This document shows, piece by piece, positions 52,565 through 62,562 of a DNA stretch of 64,000 nucleotides. Numbering within the stretch: position 1 is the stretch's first letter; each line of letters begins with the position of its first letter. The translations under genes and the position numbers were made by a program. The notes under the pieces were generated by a model that was given only the letters and a program-made list of their open reading frames with translations, was not told the DNA's origin and ran no database searches. This stretch comes from Exilispira sp964581895 (GTDB lineage Bacteria; Spirochaetota; JAAYUW01). The stretch covers positions 1 through 64,000 of the forward strand of contig CAZOPR010000004.1 in the NCBI GenBank assembly GCA_964581895.1. The letters run 5' to 3'.

Positions 52565-53872
52565 ATGACAAACACTCAAAGAGTCTTAATGCTAGCATTT
52601 ATGAGCCTTGTACTTATCATGTTAAATGCAGATTCAAATGTTATGAATCCAAATTTGAATCTTATTGAAAAAGAGTTTGGCGTTTCAGATGCAGATCTTG
52701 GTTTTATGATGGGGGTATTCTCTATCTTTGGAGCAGTTATCTCCATTTTATGGGGATATTTTGCAGATAAGACAAGCAGAAAAAAGCTATTTGTCCTATC
52801 TGTTCTTGTTGGTGAAATACCATGTCTTTTAACAGCATTTGCTCCAAATTATACTATATTTTTTATTTTAAGAATCCTTACTGGTATAGGAGTTGGAGCC
52901 GCTTTCCCACTGGTTTTTTCTATGATTGGCGATATATATGGTGAAAAATCAAGACCACTTGCAACTGCGATACTAACGACTTCCTTTTCTCTTGGAAATG
53001 TTCTTGGTATAGCTTTAGGTGGCTATACAACAACTATTTCATGGGGATCACTTACTGGCTGGAGAGTCGGCTTTTTGCTCGCAAGTGCTCCAAATATTCC
53101 ATTGGCTTTACTATTTTTGTTTTTAGTACCAGAGCCAAAAAGAGGTGCATCAGAAGAAGCTACAGCTAAACTTATTGAAGAAGGAATACTATACCCAAGA
53201 ACTATACAATTTTCAGATTATAAAAAACTGATTCATATTAAAACAAATGTTTATCTTTTTATACAGGGGATTATAGGCACAATTCCATGGGGTGCAACAG
53301 CTTTTTTGAATAAATTTTTAGAGGATAATAAAAAACTACCTAAAACAGCAGCTACAAATATCTTTATGATATTTGCTCTTGGTGCTATTTTAGGAACAAT
53401 TTTGGGAGGCAAATGGGGTGGTGATCTTGCCAAGAAAAACCCAAAAAATTTACCTATTTTTTGCTCTGTAACAACAGTTATAGGTGCTTCGTTCGCTTTG
53501 GCTACATTTTTACTTATTCCTTCAAATCTATTACTTCTTTCTATATCTGGTTTTTTTGCAGGATTCTTTGTTGCGATGACAGGTCCAAATATGAGAACAA
53601 TGCTTTTAGATACAAATGTTCCAGAAAATAGAGGTGCTATTTTCTCTATTTTTAACCTTACAGATAGTCTTGGGACAGGTTTTGGTAAATGGGTAGCAGG
53701 GATATTATCTGTCGCTATCGGGCTTACAGCTTCTATTTCGATTTGTAGTGCCTTCTGGTATGGTTGTGCCTTTGTCTTATTTTTAGCAGCTGCAATTTTC
53801 CCATTGGATATCGCAAAGCAAAAGGAAAGACTGGAAGAGATAGCTCGGCAAATGAAAAAGCAGGAAGCTTAA
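52565..53872 (+). CDS. MFS family transporter
   Basis: Twelve hydrophobic segments in 435 residues. The motif A between helices 2 and 3 is GYFADKTSRKKLF, and RILTGIGVGAAFPLVFSMIGDIYGEKSRPLA is the typical helix 4-5 region. Substrate cannot be told; the pattern resembles the sugar-phosphate/spinster-type group. AGGAGGTCAG precedes the ATG, an excellent ribosome site. It ends in a bidirectional terminator shared with NhaC. Confidence 0.9.
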   Translation: MTNTQRVLMLAFMSLVLIMLNADSNVMNPNLNLIEKEFGVSDADLGFMMGVFSIFGAVISILWGYFADKTSRKKLFVLSVLVGEIPCLLTAFAPNYTIFFILRILTGIGVGAAFPLVFSMIGDIYGEKSRPLATAILTTSFSLGNVLGIALGGYTTTISWGSLTGWRVGFLLASAPNIPLALLFLFLVPEPKRGASEEATAKLIEEGILYPRTIQFSDYKKLIHIKTNVYLFIQGIIGTIPWGATAFLNKFLEDNKKLPKTAATNIFMIFALGAILGTILGGKWGGDLAKKNPKNLPIFCSVTTVIGASFALATFLLIPSNLLLLSISGFFAGFFVAMTGPNMRTMLLDTNVPENRGAIFSIFNLTDSLGTGFGKWVAGILSVAIGLTASISICSAFWYGCAFVLFLAAAIFPLDIAKQKERLEEIARQMKKQEA

Positions 53873-53881
53873 ATAAAAATA

Positions 53882-53920
53882 AAAAAGGGGTTGTCTTAAA
53901 TTTGACAACCCCTTTTTATT
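53882..53920. terminator. Bidirectional Rho-independent terminator
   Basis: A 14-bp perfect inverted repeat, aaaaaggggttgtc (53882-53895) and gacaaccccttttt (53904-53917), with an eight-base loop. T runs lie on both sides in the two directions. It separates the MFS gene (+) from nhaC (-), which converge here. Confidence 0.92.
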
Positions 53921-53995
53921 TTTAAAGTTTTAATATTTTATAATTTTCCTATTTTCGTATTTTACTATATCACTATTTTACTATTGTGATATTTA

Positions 53996-55645
53996 CTATT
54001 TTACTATATTTCCATCATTATCAAGCTTTTTAGCAAAAAGGTATAGGAAAAGTATGATACCAGCAGAACCAATAATTAAAGAAATCCATAAAGGGATACC
54101 TATAGCAAAAGGTAGATATCCAAAAATACCACCAGCAATAGCTACTGTTGTAGCATATGGAAGCTGAGTCGTTACATGGGCTATATGATCAGATCCAGAA
54201 GCAGTTGATGCAAGAATTGTGGTATCTGAAATTGGTGAACAGTGATCACCATAAATTGCACCACCAAGAACCGAACCGATGGTCGCAATAATGGAAGTAG
54301 TTAAGACTCCATTTGCATTTGAAGCAGCAGCTGCTAAAGGTATTGCAATAGGCATTAAAATAGCCATTGTTCCCCAGGATGTTCCGGTCGCAAATGAAAG
54401 TATACATGCGATTAAAAAGACAACTAAAGGTATCCAAGAGCCATTTAATATAGGTTTTGTAAGTTCAACTATGAAATTTGCTGTTCCCATTTCATCGATT
54501 ACAGATTTTAATGTAAGAGCAAGAGCAAGAATTATTACAGCAAGAATCATAGATTTTACACCATTTATCCATGCATCTATTGCTTTTGTAAAAGACATTC
54601 TTCTTTCAATTATTACCTGTAATATAATCTCGATTGATGCAACAAATGATGCCCATGTTAAAACAACAGAGCTATCTGCATTTCCTAGAATATCTCTAAA
54701 TGTATAAACAGCTTGTTCCCCATTAACTTCTGCAACTACTTTGAAGAAATTTGAAAAAATAATTTTCATCTCATCTGAAACAAGTCCAGCCCAACCATTA
54801 TATCTAAGTCCAATAATTGTAACAATTATAAATGTTAAGATAGGAAGGATAAAATCCCATATTGTCCCTTTTACACCTTCATCTGGTAAAATTTCTTTTG
54901 AATCCTGGTACATAGGATGGGAATCTTTAGCATAAACTTCACCTGTTTTTCTCGCTCTAATCTCGGCTTTTAACATAGAACCATAGTCTCTTTTCATTAT
55001 AAAAGATGCAAACATAAAAACAACAAGGAAAAGAACATAGAATCTATAAGGAATAGATTGTAAAAATACAACAATCGCATTTGCTTTAATACCAACTCCA
55101 GTTAAACCATCTTGTATCAATCCAAGTTCCATTGCTATCCATGTTGAGATTGGAATAACTGATGAGACAGCGGCGGCTGTTGCATCAACTATAAAAGATA
55201 GTTTTTCTCTTGAAATTTTTTGGGCATCAGTGATTGGTCTCATAGTGTTACCAGTAATCAAGCAGCTTGCATAGTCATCGATAAATACAAGTATACCTAA
55301 AGTTGTTGCTGCAACTTGAGCAGAGACTTTGCCTTTAGCTTTTTTAGCTATCTGGTAAGCAATGGCTTGCATTCCACCAGATTTGTTCATTACACCTACC
55401 ATACCACCGATAATGAGGCAGAAAACTAAAAGTCCAGCGTTCCAGCTATCTGCAACACCTTTACCTACAACATATTTTGAAGCAGTATCAACAAGGGCGG
55501 TGATTGGGTTATAACCATTAATAATAAAAACACCAGTAAAGATACCTAATAACAAAGATGGTATAACATTTCTTGTTACAATACAAAGTGTTATGGCAAT
55601 AATAGCTGGGAGAAGTGATAACCAGCCAAAAGAAGCACCTTCCAT
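53996..55645 (-). CDS. Na+/H+ antiporter NhaC family protein
   Basis: A polytopic membrane protein of 549 residues with about twelve hydrophobic segments. Family features: LLVFCLIIGGMVGVMNKSGG, LVFIDDYASCLITGNTMRP, SFATGTSWGTMAILMPIAIPL, and GAIYGDHCSPISDTTILASTASGSDHI. It exchanges sodium for protons or an organic cation. It complements the sodium-pump decarboxylase elsewhere in the window. AGGAGGG precedes the ATG on the minus strand. It converges with the MFS gene on a shared terminator. Confidence 0.93.
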   Translation of the reverse strand: MEGASFGWLSLLPAIIAITLCIVTRNVIPSLLLGIFTGVFIINGYNPITALVDTASKYVVGKGVADSWNAGLLVFCLIIGGMVGVMNKSGGMQAIAYQIAKKAKGKVSAQVAATTLGILVFIDDYASCLITGNTMRPITDAQKISREKLSFIVDATAAAVSSVIPISTWIAMELGLIQDGLTGVGIKANAIVVFLQSIPYRFYVLFLVVFMFASFIMKRDYGSMLKAEIRARKTGEVYAKDSHPMYQDSKEILPDEGVKGTIWDFILPILTFIIVTIIGLRYNGWAGLVSDEMKIIFSNFFKVVAEVNGEQAVYTFRDILGNADSSVVLTWASFVASIEIILQVIIERRMSFTKAIDAWINGVKSMILAVIILALALTLKSVIDEMGTANFIVELTKPILNGSWIPLVVFLIACILSFATGTSWGTMAILMPIAIPLAAAASNANGVLTTSIIATIGSVLGGAIYGDHCSPISDTTILASTASGSDHIAHVTTQLPYATTVAIAGGIFGYLPFAIGIPLWISLIIGSAGIILFLYLFAKKLDNDGNIVK

Positions 55646-55843
55646 TTAACCCTCCTAATTAATAATCATTGATAATCTAAAATAATTTTTGTACATATAT
55701 TGAAATATGTCAATAATCTTTTATAATTATTTTACAATAATTTTCTGATTTTCAAGCTATAAATATTTTAAGCAATAAATATATTTTTTGATTAATTCTA
55801 TTTTATAATAAATGAAAACTAAAAAATACCGAAAAAAAAAGAT

Positions 55844-56920
55844 ATGAGAAGAAAAAAATATCAAATAATAGCTACATTAATGATTCTGATTATTTTTTTA
55901 TTTGGAGCAACAAGTTGCTTTTATTTGAAAGATGTTTCGGGTAAAATAAAAGGTGTAATAAAATTTAAGACAAATTTAATAGCCGAATTTTTTAGTTTCA
56001 TAAAATTTAATTTTAATAGATTAATAAAAAAAATTGATAGATTTTTCTCTTCTTTAAAATTTTATTTCAAAAAGGTAAAATTTGAAAATATTAAACTTGA
56101 AAATATTAAAGAGGAAAAGACTGAAAAAATAAATCTTTTAAAAAATTTTGGGAAAAAATATGATGAAATGGTATTAAATAAAATGCTTCTATATTCAAGC
56201 TCTGCTATACCAATAAATGAAAATATTATCATCTCGATTTATTTTCCTTTAAATGATAATAAGATAGATCTTTCAAAATTTTCAAAGTACCATTTTAAGA
56301 TAGTTAAATTAAATAAAGAAGAATATCTTAAAATAACGAGTCAAAATACTATTGAAATTGATCAGACAAAAGTACCTTCTATTAATATTGATACTCAAAA
56401 AAAAGGTTTATTATTTTTAAAAAGTTATAAGTTAGTTCTTAAAAATTCTAAACCAGCAATTTTTTCAATATTAGCTGATGAAGAAAATAACAAATATTAT
56501 GCTTTATTGGAAAATCTTCCAAAGGAATTTTATACTATACCTTACAATTTTAATTTTTATTATAAAAACAAAGAAGAAAAGATAAAATATCATACTTTTT
56601 ATTTTTATCCTCTTTCATCTTCACTTATGGAAGTTGTTATTGGTTTTTATTTACCTTTTGAACCAATCAAAGTTATTTTATTTTTTGCAATTCTTTTTTT
56701 TATTGTTATTATTTCTCTTGTTTTTGGCTATATTATATTAAAGCAGTATCTTTTTGAAACAAAAAAAGGAGAAAATAAAAGTATAAAAAAATTGGAAAAT
56801 AATGAAAAAATGGATAATAATATAGATGAAAAAGAATTAAAAGAAGATTCTGAAAAAAGTAATACTTTGGGAAAAGAAGTAGACATAGCAGAGATACCAG
56901 ATTTTTTTAAGGATTTATAA
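55844..56920 (+). CDS. Membrane-anchored protein of unknown function
   Basis: A 358-residue protein with an N-terminal hydrophobic segment ending FGATSC, which could be a lipobox (Cys25), and a C-terminal transmembrane helix (about 275-300) followed by a Lys/Glu-rich cytoplasmic tail. The domain between is predicted outside the cytoplasm. A lipid anchor together with a C-terminal helix would be unusual, so the N terminus may instead be a plain signal or anchor helix. It precedes the Glu-rich repeat protein by about 80 bp, likely in one operon. Not recognised as a known family. Confidence 0.7.
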   Translation: MRRKKYQIIATLMILIIFLFGATSCFYLKDVSGKIKGVIKFKTNLIAEFFSFIKFNFNRLIKKIDRFFSSLKFYFKKVKFENIKLENIKEEKTEKINLLKNFGKKYDEMVLNKMLLYSSSAIPINENIIISIYFPLNDNKIDLSKFSKYHFKIVKLNKEEYLKITSQNTIEIDQTKVPSINIDTQKKGLLFLKSYKLVLKNSKPAIFSILADEENNKYYALLENLPKEFYTIPYNFNFYYKNKEEKIKYHTFYFYPLSSSLMEVVIGFYLPFEPIKVILFFAILFFIVIISLVFGYIILKQYLFETKKGENKSIKKLENNEKMDNNIDEKELKEDSEKSNTLGKEVDIAEIPDFFKDL

Positions 56921-56999
56921 AGAATAAATATTTTGAAGAATAAATGTTTTATAAGAATAAATATTATGTAGAAGAAATATTATAGAAGTGAGGCTAAAT

Positions 57000-59900
57000 A
57001 TGAGTCAAAGTGCTAAAAACATTTTAATATCAGTTTCTGTTGGTCTTATTTTATTTTTAATTTTGGCTATTGGTTATAACTTAAAACTGTTACCAATCTC
57101 CATCAATGTTTCAAATACAGTGAATTCTATACAGAAGCAGGTAGATCAATTAGGGATAGAATTTTTAGGGCAGATTCAAATAGAGAGATCTAAAATGAAA
57201 GATCTTGTCGAAAATTCATTTATAATTGATACATTTACCAACCAGATTATTACTGATAAGGTATATAGCGAGGTTTATGAATATACCATAAGAAATAAAA
57301 ACTGTTATGGTATTACTTTTGTAAATAATGATAAAACCATATTTTTTGTCTATCCTCCATATGCTTCAAAAAGAAAAGGGATGGTTTTAGCTTCAGAGTA
57401 TTTCAATAACTTTTTAACAAAAGAATATCTTATATTGCCTTTTCAAACAACAAAAGAAGCTCAAAGTACTGATGAGATTGTTTTAGGGTACCCTGTTCAA
57501 AAAGATGGTAAAATGCTTGGACTTGCTTTGTTTCATTATTCGGGGACCTCTTTATTAACTGAACCAATTAAAAAATCCACCTTGAGTATCAAAGGATTAG
57601 CATTTGTAAAAGCCTATAACATGATAATCTTTAATATCCCTAAGAATATTTTAGAAGAAAAAGATAGATTATCTGATATTATGAGCACCATTGAGCAGGA
57701 TAGTAAAACTATAGGTCCTGTAAAAGTTGGAAATAATAAATACTATTTTTTCATAAATCAAATAGGTAATGCCGGGAAACAGGTAGTCATAGTTCCCAAT
57801 GAAAAAATTGGAACTCCAATAATTGTTCAGATTGTTATTTCTTTTTATTTAATAACTATAATAATTTTAATAACTTATGTCTTACTGGCTTTCTTTTTTA
57901 CTCCTAAAGAGGAAGAAGTCGAAGTAAAAGGGGAGCAATACTATAAAAAACCAGAAGAATATCAAGAATTAAAAAATATGGAGGAAGAGGAAGAATTTCT
58001 TAGCGCAGTTTCAAGTGAAGAAAAGAAAAAGGATTTTTTCTTTGAGGAAGTTAAGACAGAAAAACCAATAGATACTGCATTAAAATCTTTGGTAGAAGAA
58101 GTTTCTCAGAAAAAATCACCTTTAGAAGTATCTTTAGAAGAAGAATATGTATTTGCTCCACACGAGGATTTTACAGCTCAAGAATTACCAGAAATTGAAA
58201 CTATACAAAAGGAAGAAAAAGTCGAAATACCAGAGCTAACTATTGAAAAAGGTGAAGAAAGTATTGAATTGCCCAATATTGAAGAGGAAGAGGAAGTAAT
58301 ACCTGAAAAAGAATTTGAAAAAAAAGAAAGTGAATTACCAACTTTAGAAGAATTAGAAGAATCTAAAGAGGAATATAAAGGATTAAAAGTTGAAGAAGAA
58401 TCATTAGAGTTACCAGAAGAAGTTGTTTCAGTTTCACAAGAGATGAAATCATTAGAAGAAGAGTTCGGTCCAGAAGAAGAAAAACTTGAGGAGAATTTAG
58501 AGTTACCTCAAATTAATGAAGAAGAAACTTTTAAAGAAGAAATAAAAAAAGAAAGTGAAGAATTTGAAATACCTCCATTGGAAGAGTTTACAGGTCTGGA
58601 AGAAGAAAAAATAGAAGTAGAACCTGCGCCGAAAGAATTAAAAGAAGAATTTGAATTTACAGAACTTCCAAATCTTGAAGAAGAAAAACCAGAGCAAATT
58701 TTGGAAGAACCTGAAAATATTGAATTACCAGAAGAAGTAACCTCTATAAAAGAAGAGATGAAACCATTAGAAGAGATGGAACTTCCAGAAATTTCTGAAG
58801 AAGAAAAAGGGATAGAGCAATTTGAAGAAATAAGTGAACCAGAGATTGGACAAATTCCAGAAATAGTAGAAACAGCAGAATCATCTGAAATACATGAATT
58901 ACCAGAAATCGGCGAAATTCCAGAGATAGGAGAAATTCCTGAAATAAAAGAAAGTATGGGAGTTGAAAATCTTGAAGAAGAAAAGCCAGAGCAAATCTTG
59001 GAAGAACCTGAAAATATTGAATTACCAGAAGAAGTAACCTCTATAAAAGAAGAGATGAAACCATTAGAAGAGATGGAACTTCCAGAAATTTCTGAAGAAG
59101 AAAAAGGGATAGAGCAATTTGAAGAAATAAGTGAACCAGAGATTGGACAAATTCCAGAAATAGTAGAAACAGCAGAATCATCTGAAATACAAGAATTACC
59201 AAAAATCGGCGAAATTCCAGAGATAGGTGAAATTCCTGAAGTAGAAGAATCTATGGGAGTTGAAAACCTTGAAGAAGAAAAGCCAGAGCAAATTTTGGAA
59301 GAACCTGAAAATATTGAATTTCCAGAAGAAAAAATTGAAGAGAATTTAGAAATTCCAACAATAGAAGAACTTGACCAAAACTTACCTTCGGAAGAAATAC
59401 CAAATTTAGAAGAAAATATTGAAAGCCTTCCTGAAGGTATTTTAGAAGAACAGCCCATTGGAAGTATTGCAGAAGAGTTACAGACTGAAGAAGAAGTAGA
59501 GAAAAAAATTTCTGAAGAGGAAAGTGAATTTTTTGGCGATATTACCTCAGATGAAATTTCATTATCCGCTGAAGAACTTGAAAATGTAACAAAAGAAGTA
59601 GATAATGCAGGTGATGTTGGAGAAAGCATAGAAGATTTAGAGTTACCTCAAATTAGCGAAGATGAATTTAATGATTTTGAAAGTAAAACTTCAACCCCTA
59701 CTGAAACAGAATTACCATATGATGATTTGTGTATTTCATTTGTATCAAAATACAATGTTGACGCCATAGCATTTTTTAAATCAGAAATGGATATCTTTAC
59801 CTGTGGAGGATCTTCAGACAATAGATTTGCCAAAATTCAATTTGAGGTTGATGAACCTATTATTGAAAAACTTTCCACATTAAGAAAGGATATTTTTATT

Positions 59901-60101
59901 CCAGAAGGGATAAATAAATTTCAACCATTACTCCAAAAAGACCAGGAGTTATTTTCATCTTTTAATACAATGTATATTCATGGAATCTTTGATGAAGGAC
60001 AACTTTTAGGAGCAATATTTATTTTCACAAGCATTGCAAATCAAAAAGATAAAGAGGAATATTATCATATTGCAACAAAACTTGCCCAGTTAATTTCATA
60101 A
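57000..60101 (+). CDS. Receptor-like membrane protein with Glu-rich 99-residue repeats
   Basis: A 1033-residue protein I cannot assign. TM1 at about 7-28, an extra-cytoplasmic domain (about 40-275), TM2 at about 280-303, then about 600 cytoplasmic residues very rich in Glu, Pro, Ile and Leu, with PEIGEIPEI-type motifs. The C-terminal 125 residues are globular (LCISFVSKYNVDAIAFFKS... ), perhaps GAF- or roadblock-like. Within the acidic region a 99-residue unit is repeated 2.2 times almost exactly. The topology resembles a chemoreceptor without the signalling coiled coil. I chose ATG 57000, six bases after GAGG, over GTG 56988. Confidence 0.8.
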   Translation: MSQSAKNILISVSVGLILFLILAIGYNLKLLPISINVSNTVNSIQKQVDQLGIEFLGQIQIERSKMKDLVENSFIIDTFTNQIITDKVYSEVYEYTIRNKNCYGITFVNNDKTIFFVYPPYASKRKGMVLASEYFNNFLTKEYLILPFQTTKEAQSTDEIVLGYPVQKDGKMLGLALFHYSGTSLLTEPIKKSTLSIKGLAFVKAYNMIIFNIPKNILEEKDRLSDIMSTIEQDSKTIGPVKVGNNKYYFFINQIGNAGKQVVIVPNEKIGTPIIVQIVISFYLITIIILITYVLLAFFFTPKEEEVEVKGEQYYKKPEEYQELKNMEEEEEFLSAVSSEEKKKDFFFEEVKTEKPIDTALKSLVEEVSQKKSPLEVSLEEEYVFAPHEDFTAQELPEIETIQKEEKVEIPELTIEKGEESIELPNIEEEEEVIPEKEFEKKESELPTLEELEESKEEYKGLKVEEESLELPEEVVSVSQEMKSLEEEFGPEEEKLEENLELPQINEEETFKEEIKKESEEFEIPPLEEFTGLEEEKIEVEPAPKELKEEFEFTELPNLEEEKPEQILEEPENIELPEEVTSIKEEMKPLEEMELPEISEEEKGIEQFEEISEPEIGQIPEIVETAESSEIHELPEIGEIPEIGEIPEIKESMGVENLEEEKPEQILEEPENIELPEEVTSIKEEMKPLEEMELPEISEEEKGIEQFEEISEPEIGQIPEIVETAESSEIQELPKIGEIPEIGEIPEVEESMGVENLEEEKPEQILEEPENIEFPEEKIEENLEIPTIEELDQNLPSEEIPNLEENIESLPEGILEEQPIGSIAEELQTEEEVEKKISEEESEFFGDITSDEISLSAEELENVTKEVDNAGDVGESIEDLELPQISEDEFNDFESKTSTPTETELPYDDLCISFVSKYNVDAIAFFKSEMDIFTCGGSSDNRFAKIQFEVDEPIIEKLSTLRKDIFIPEGINKFQPLLQKDQELFSSFNTMYIHGIFDEGQLLGAIFIFTSIANQKDKEEYYHIATKLAQLIS
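58671..59330. repeat. 297-bp tandem repeat within the Glu-rich gene
   Basis: Unit starts lie at 58671, 58968 and 59265, exactly 297 bases apart. The first two units are nearly identical; the third breaks off after about 66 bases. Each unit encodes 99 residues beginning NLEEEKPEQILEEPENIE. The low divergence points to a recent duplication or ongoing homogenisation. Confidence 0.93.
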
Positions 60102-60161
60102 AGATTTTACAATTAAATTTTATATGGTAATTATTGATTCAGCGTAATTTAAGGATTTTAA

Positions 60162-61100
60162 ATGAACTTTAATTATCAAAATAGAAATCAACCATTACCA
60201 GTAACATATATTCTGATAGGCATAAATGTAATTATCTATTTTATATGCCGATTAGGTATTTTACCCTGGAACTATGTTTTACAAAAATTTTCGCTTGTGC
60301 CTTATTATGTCTATAAAAATTTGTATCTCTGGCAATTTGTGACTCATTTTTTTCTTCATGATATCAATGGTATCGGGCATATATTTTTTAATATGTTTGC
60401 CCTTCTCATGTTTGGCATCCCTCTTGAGAGAATGTGGGGTAGAAAAAGATTTATAATTTTTTACATGCTTTCTGGAATACTAACTGGTGTTATTTCTTCA
60501 CTTATTTATGGATATATTTACTTAAAAACTGGTGTTTTGGCTCCAATGATTGGAGCCTCTGGAGCAATATATGCTCTTACAGTCGGGTTTGCTTTCACAT
60601 TTCCAAATGCAATTATTATGCTTTTTTTCTTCTTACCTATGAGAGCAAAATACCTTCCATTATTCTTCTTCGCTGGAGATTTAATAGCTGAATTTTCAGG
60701 AAGTGGCGGTAATATTGCTCACTGGGCTCATCTTTCTGGTTTATTTGTCGGATTCGTGATTTTTTCCATAATGTTTAAGCTGATAAGAATAAATATAGTA
60801 ATCACAAAAAAAGATAAAAAAAACTTTGGTAAAACAGGTAATTATTCTCCAAAAATAAGAATGTCACCTCAAGAATTAGCCTTTTTCATAAATATGTGTA
60901 TCTATAAATTAAAAAATAATATTAAGTTTTCGGATCAGGAAATATCAACATTAAAAAAGGTCAATGAATTAGATAAAAGAGATGTAATATCATTATGCAA
61001 TCCATCTGATTTTAACTATGAAAGTCAAAAATGCATGAGTTGTAAGGAACTACTACATTGTCTTTATAGGGATATAATGAAAAAACAAGGCACTGATTGA
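60162..61100 (+). CDS. Rhomboid family intramembrane serine protease
   Basis: A six-helix rhomboid core (residues 1-210). The catalytic Ser is in GASGAIY (S133) and the catalytic His in AHWAHLSG (H190). The L1 segment WGRKRFIIFYMLSG and HIFFNMFAL (loop His/Asn) are also conserved. A C-terminal cytoplasmic domain of about 100 residues ends with CMSCKELLHCL, three Cys that could bind a metal. It cleaves transmembrane substrates, identity unknown. Its stop overlaps the next gene's ATG by one base, so translation is coupled. Confidence 0.9.
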   Translation: MNFNYQNRNQPLPVTYILIGINVIIYFICRLGILPWNYVLQKFSLVPYYVYKNLYLWQFVTHFFLHDINGIGHIFFNMFALLMFGIPLERMWGRKRFIIFYMLSGILTGVISSLIYGYIYLKTGVLAPMIGASGAIYALTVGFAFTFPNAIIMLFFFLPMRAKYLPLFFFAGDLIAEFSGSGGNIAHWAHLSGLFVGFVIFSIMFKLIRINIVITKKDKKNFGKTGNYSPKIRMSPQELAFFINMCIYKLKNNIKFSDQEISTLKKVNELDKRDVISLCNPSDFNYESQKCMSCKELLHCLYRDIMKKQGTD

Positions 61101-62002
61101 TGAAAATTACTCTTTATGGTGTCAGAGGTTCTTTTCCAGTTCCAGGTCCTTATACTTTTAAGTATGGTGGTAATACAAGTTCGATCCTTATTGAATTTAA
61201 TGAAGAGCAATATTTAGTTATAGACGCAGGAACCGGGATAAGAAACTTAGGCACTTACCTATTAAACACTAAAAAAAAGCCATTAAATATAAATATTTTA
61301 TTTACCCATACACACTGGGATCATATAATGGGCATCCCTTTTTTTGCCCCGATTTATGAGGGAGATTCAATAATAAATATGTATGGTCCTGAGTCTTCGA
61401 AAGAACAAACTCTTAAAGACATAATCTTGTCTCAGCTTGAGCATAAGTATTTTCCAGTATCGGTTCATGAGATTGGCGCGAATATAAATGAGGTTCAGCT
61501 TTCAGAAACTACTTTTAATATTTTTGATGCAAAAATCTGTACAATAAGGTTAAATCATCCCTGCATTACTTTGGGATATAGGATTGAGTATAAAGATAAG
61601 GTTCTTGTTACAGTTTATGATCATGAACCTTTCGATAATTTTTTTGCTGATGATAGTCAAGCCCAAACCTTACATGGTAAATTATCTAAAAGCGAAATAT
61701 TAGGCTTAAACCAGAAAATTATTGATTTCTGTGAAAATGCAGATTATTTAATAATAGATAGCCAATATACAAAAAAAGAATATCTTACCTCAAAAAAAGG
61801 TTATGGACATTCATATTTTGAATATTCTTTAGCACTTGGAATTAAATCAAATTCAAGATCTATCATTCTATTTCATCATGATCCTTCCAGAACAGATTTT
61901 CAGCTTGACTACATAGATAAGGTGCTAAAAAATTATATTAAAGAAAACGGATACAATATAGAGACAATTTTAGCGAAAGAAGGATTGATATTAGATCTGT
62001 GA
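61100..62002 (+). CDS. MBL-fold metallohydrolase
   Basis: Metallo-beta-lactamase fold of 300 residues. The HxHxDH site is HTHWDH (H70, H72, D74, H75), with further ligands DHEP and HHDPSR later. The start GVRGSFPVPGPYTFKYGGNTSSI is typical of phosphodiesterase/ribonuclease-like MBL proteins close to RNase BN or cAMP-PDE groups. Substrate unknown. ATG 61100 overlaps the rhomboid stop by one base; its own stop overlaps the aroK start by four bases. Confidence 0.9.
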   Translation: MKITLYGVRGSFPVPGPYTFKYGGNTSSILIEFNEEQYLVIDAGTGIRNLGTYLLNTKKKPLNINILFTHTHWDHIMGIPFFAPIYEGDSIINMYGPESSKEQTLKDIILSQLEHKYFPVSVHEIGANINEVQLSETTFNIFDAKICTIRLNHPCITLGYRIEYKDKVLVTVYDHEPFDNFFADDSQAQTLHGKLSKSEILGLNQKIIDFCENADYLIIDSQYTKKEYLTSKKGYGHSYFEYSLALGIKSNSRSIILFHHDPSRTDFQLDYIDKVLKNYIKENGYNIETILAKEGLILDL

Positions 62003-62562
62003 ATATTATCTTAACTGGTTTTATGGGAGCAGGTAAATCTACTGCCATAGGTTTTCTATCTTTTTTTTATAATAGCTATGATTTAGATCAGATAATAGAA
62101 AAAGCTACCGATTGCAAAATATCAGAAATCTTCGAAAAAAAAGGGGAAAAATATTTTAGAGAAATTGAAAAAAATATTTTTAATATGCTACTTGATTTTG
62201 ATAATATCATTATTGCAACAGGTGGAGGAACTTTACAATATTATCCTGATTTAGAAAAATTAAAAAATAAAAGTAAAGTAATTTTTTTATATTCATCTTT
62301 TAGCATATTGTTAGGTAGAGTAAAAAATACAGAAAGGCCATTGGCAAAAGATATTAAAAAATTTGAATCATTATATTTTGAAAGATTACCTTTTTATCTA
62401 CAAAGTGCCGATTTTATAGTTTATTCAGATGGAAAAGATTTTCAGGATAAGATTATTAAATATCTTAAATTTATTGGATTTGCTGGTAAAAAAGATATTG
62501 AAATTGATATAAAAATTGATCAAATGGTTGAAGGTATTAAAAATGATAGAAAAAGAACTTAA
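61999..62562 (+). CDS. aroK: Shikimate kinase
   Basis: ATP-dependent phosphorylation of shikimate in aromatic amino acid synthesis. P-loop GFMGAGKST (7-15), DLDQIIEKATDCKISEIFEKKGE with shikimate-binding Asp and REIE, ATGGG, and the lid ERPLA are present. Length 187 residues. It starts at GTG 61999, overlapping the MBL stop by four bases. No other shikimate pathway gene lies nearby. Its last 20 bases overlap the CYTH gene. Confidence 0.93.
   Translation: MNIILTGFMGAGKSTAIGFLSFFYNSYDLDQIIEKATDCKISEIFEKKGEKYFREIEKNIFNMLLDFDNIIIATGGGTLQYYPDLEKLKNKSKVIFLYSSFSILLGRVKNTERPLAKDIKKFESLYFERLPFYLQSADFIVYSDGKDFQDKIIKYLKFIGFAGKKDIEIDIKIDQMVEGIKNDRKRT

Noticed and set aside
54279..54707. Plus-strand frame of 142 codons within nhaC
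   Set aside because: It lies wholly inside the well-supported NhaC gene on the opposite strand and shows no family motif.
58508..59629. Long minus-strand open frame (about 373 codons) rich in Ser and Ile opposite the Glu-rich repeat gene
   Set aside because: It is the mirror of GAA/GAG-rich repeats read on the other strand. Its repeats coincide with those of the forward gene and no ribosome site or family motif is seen.
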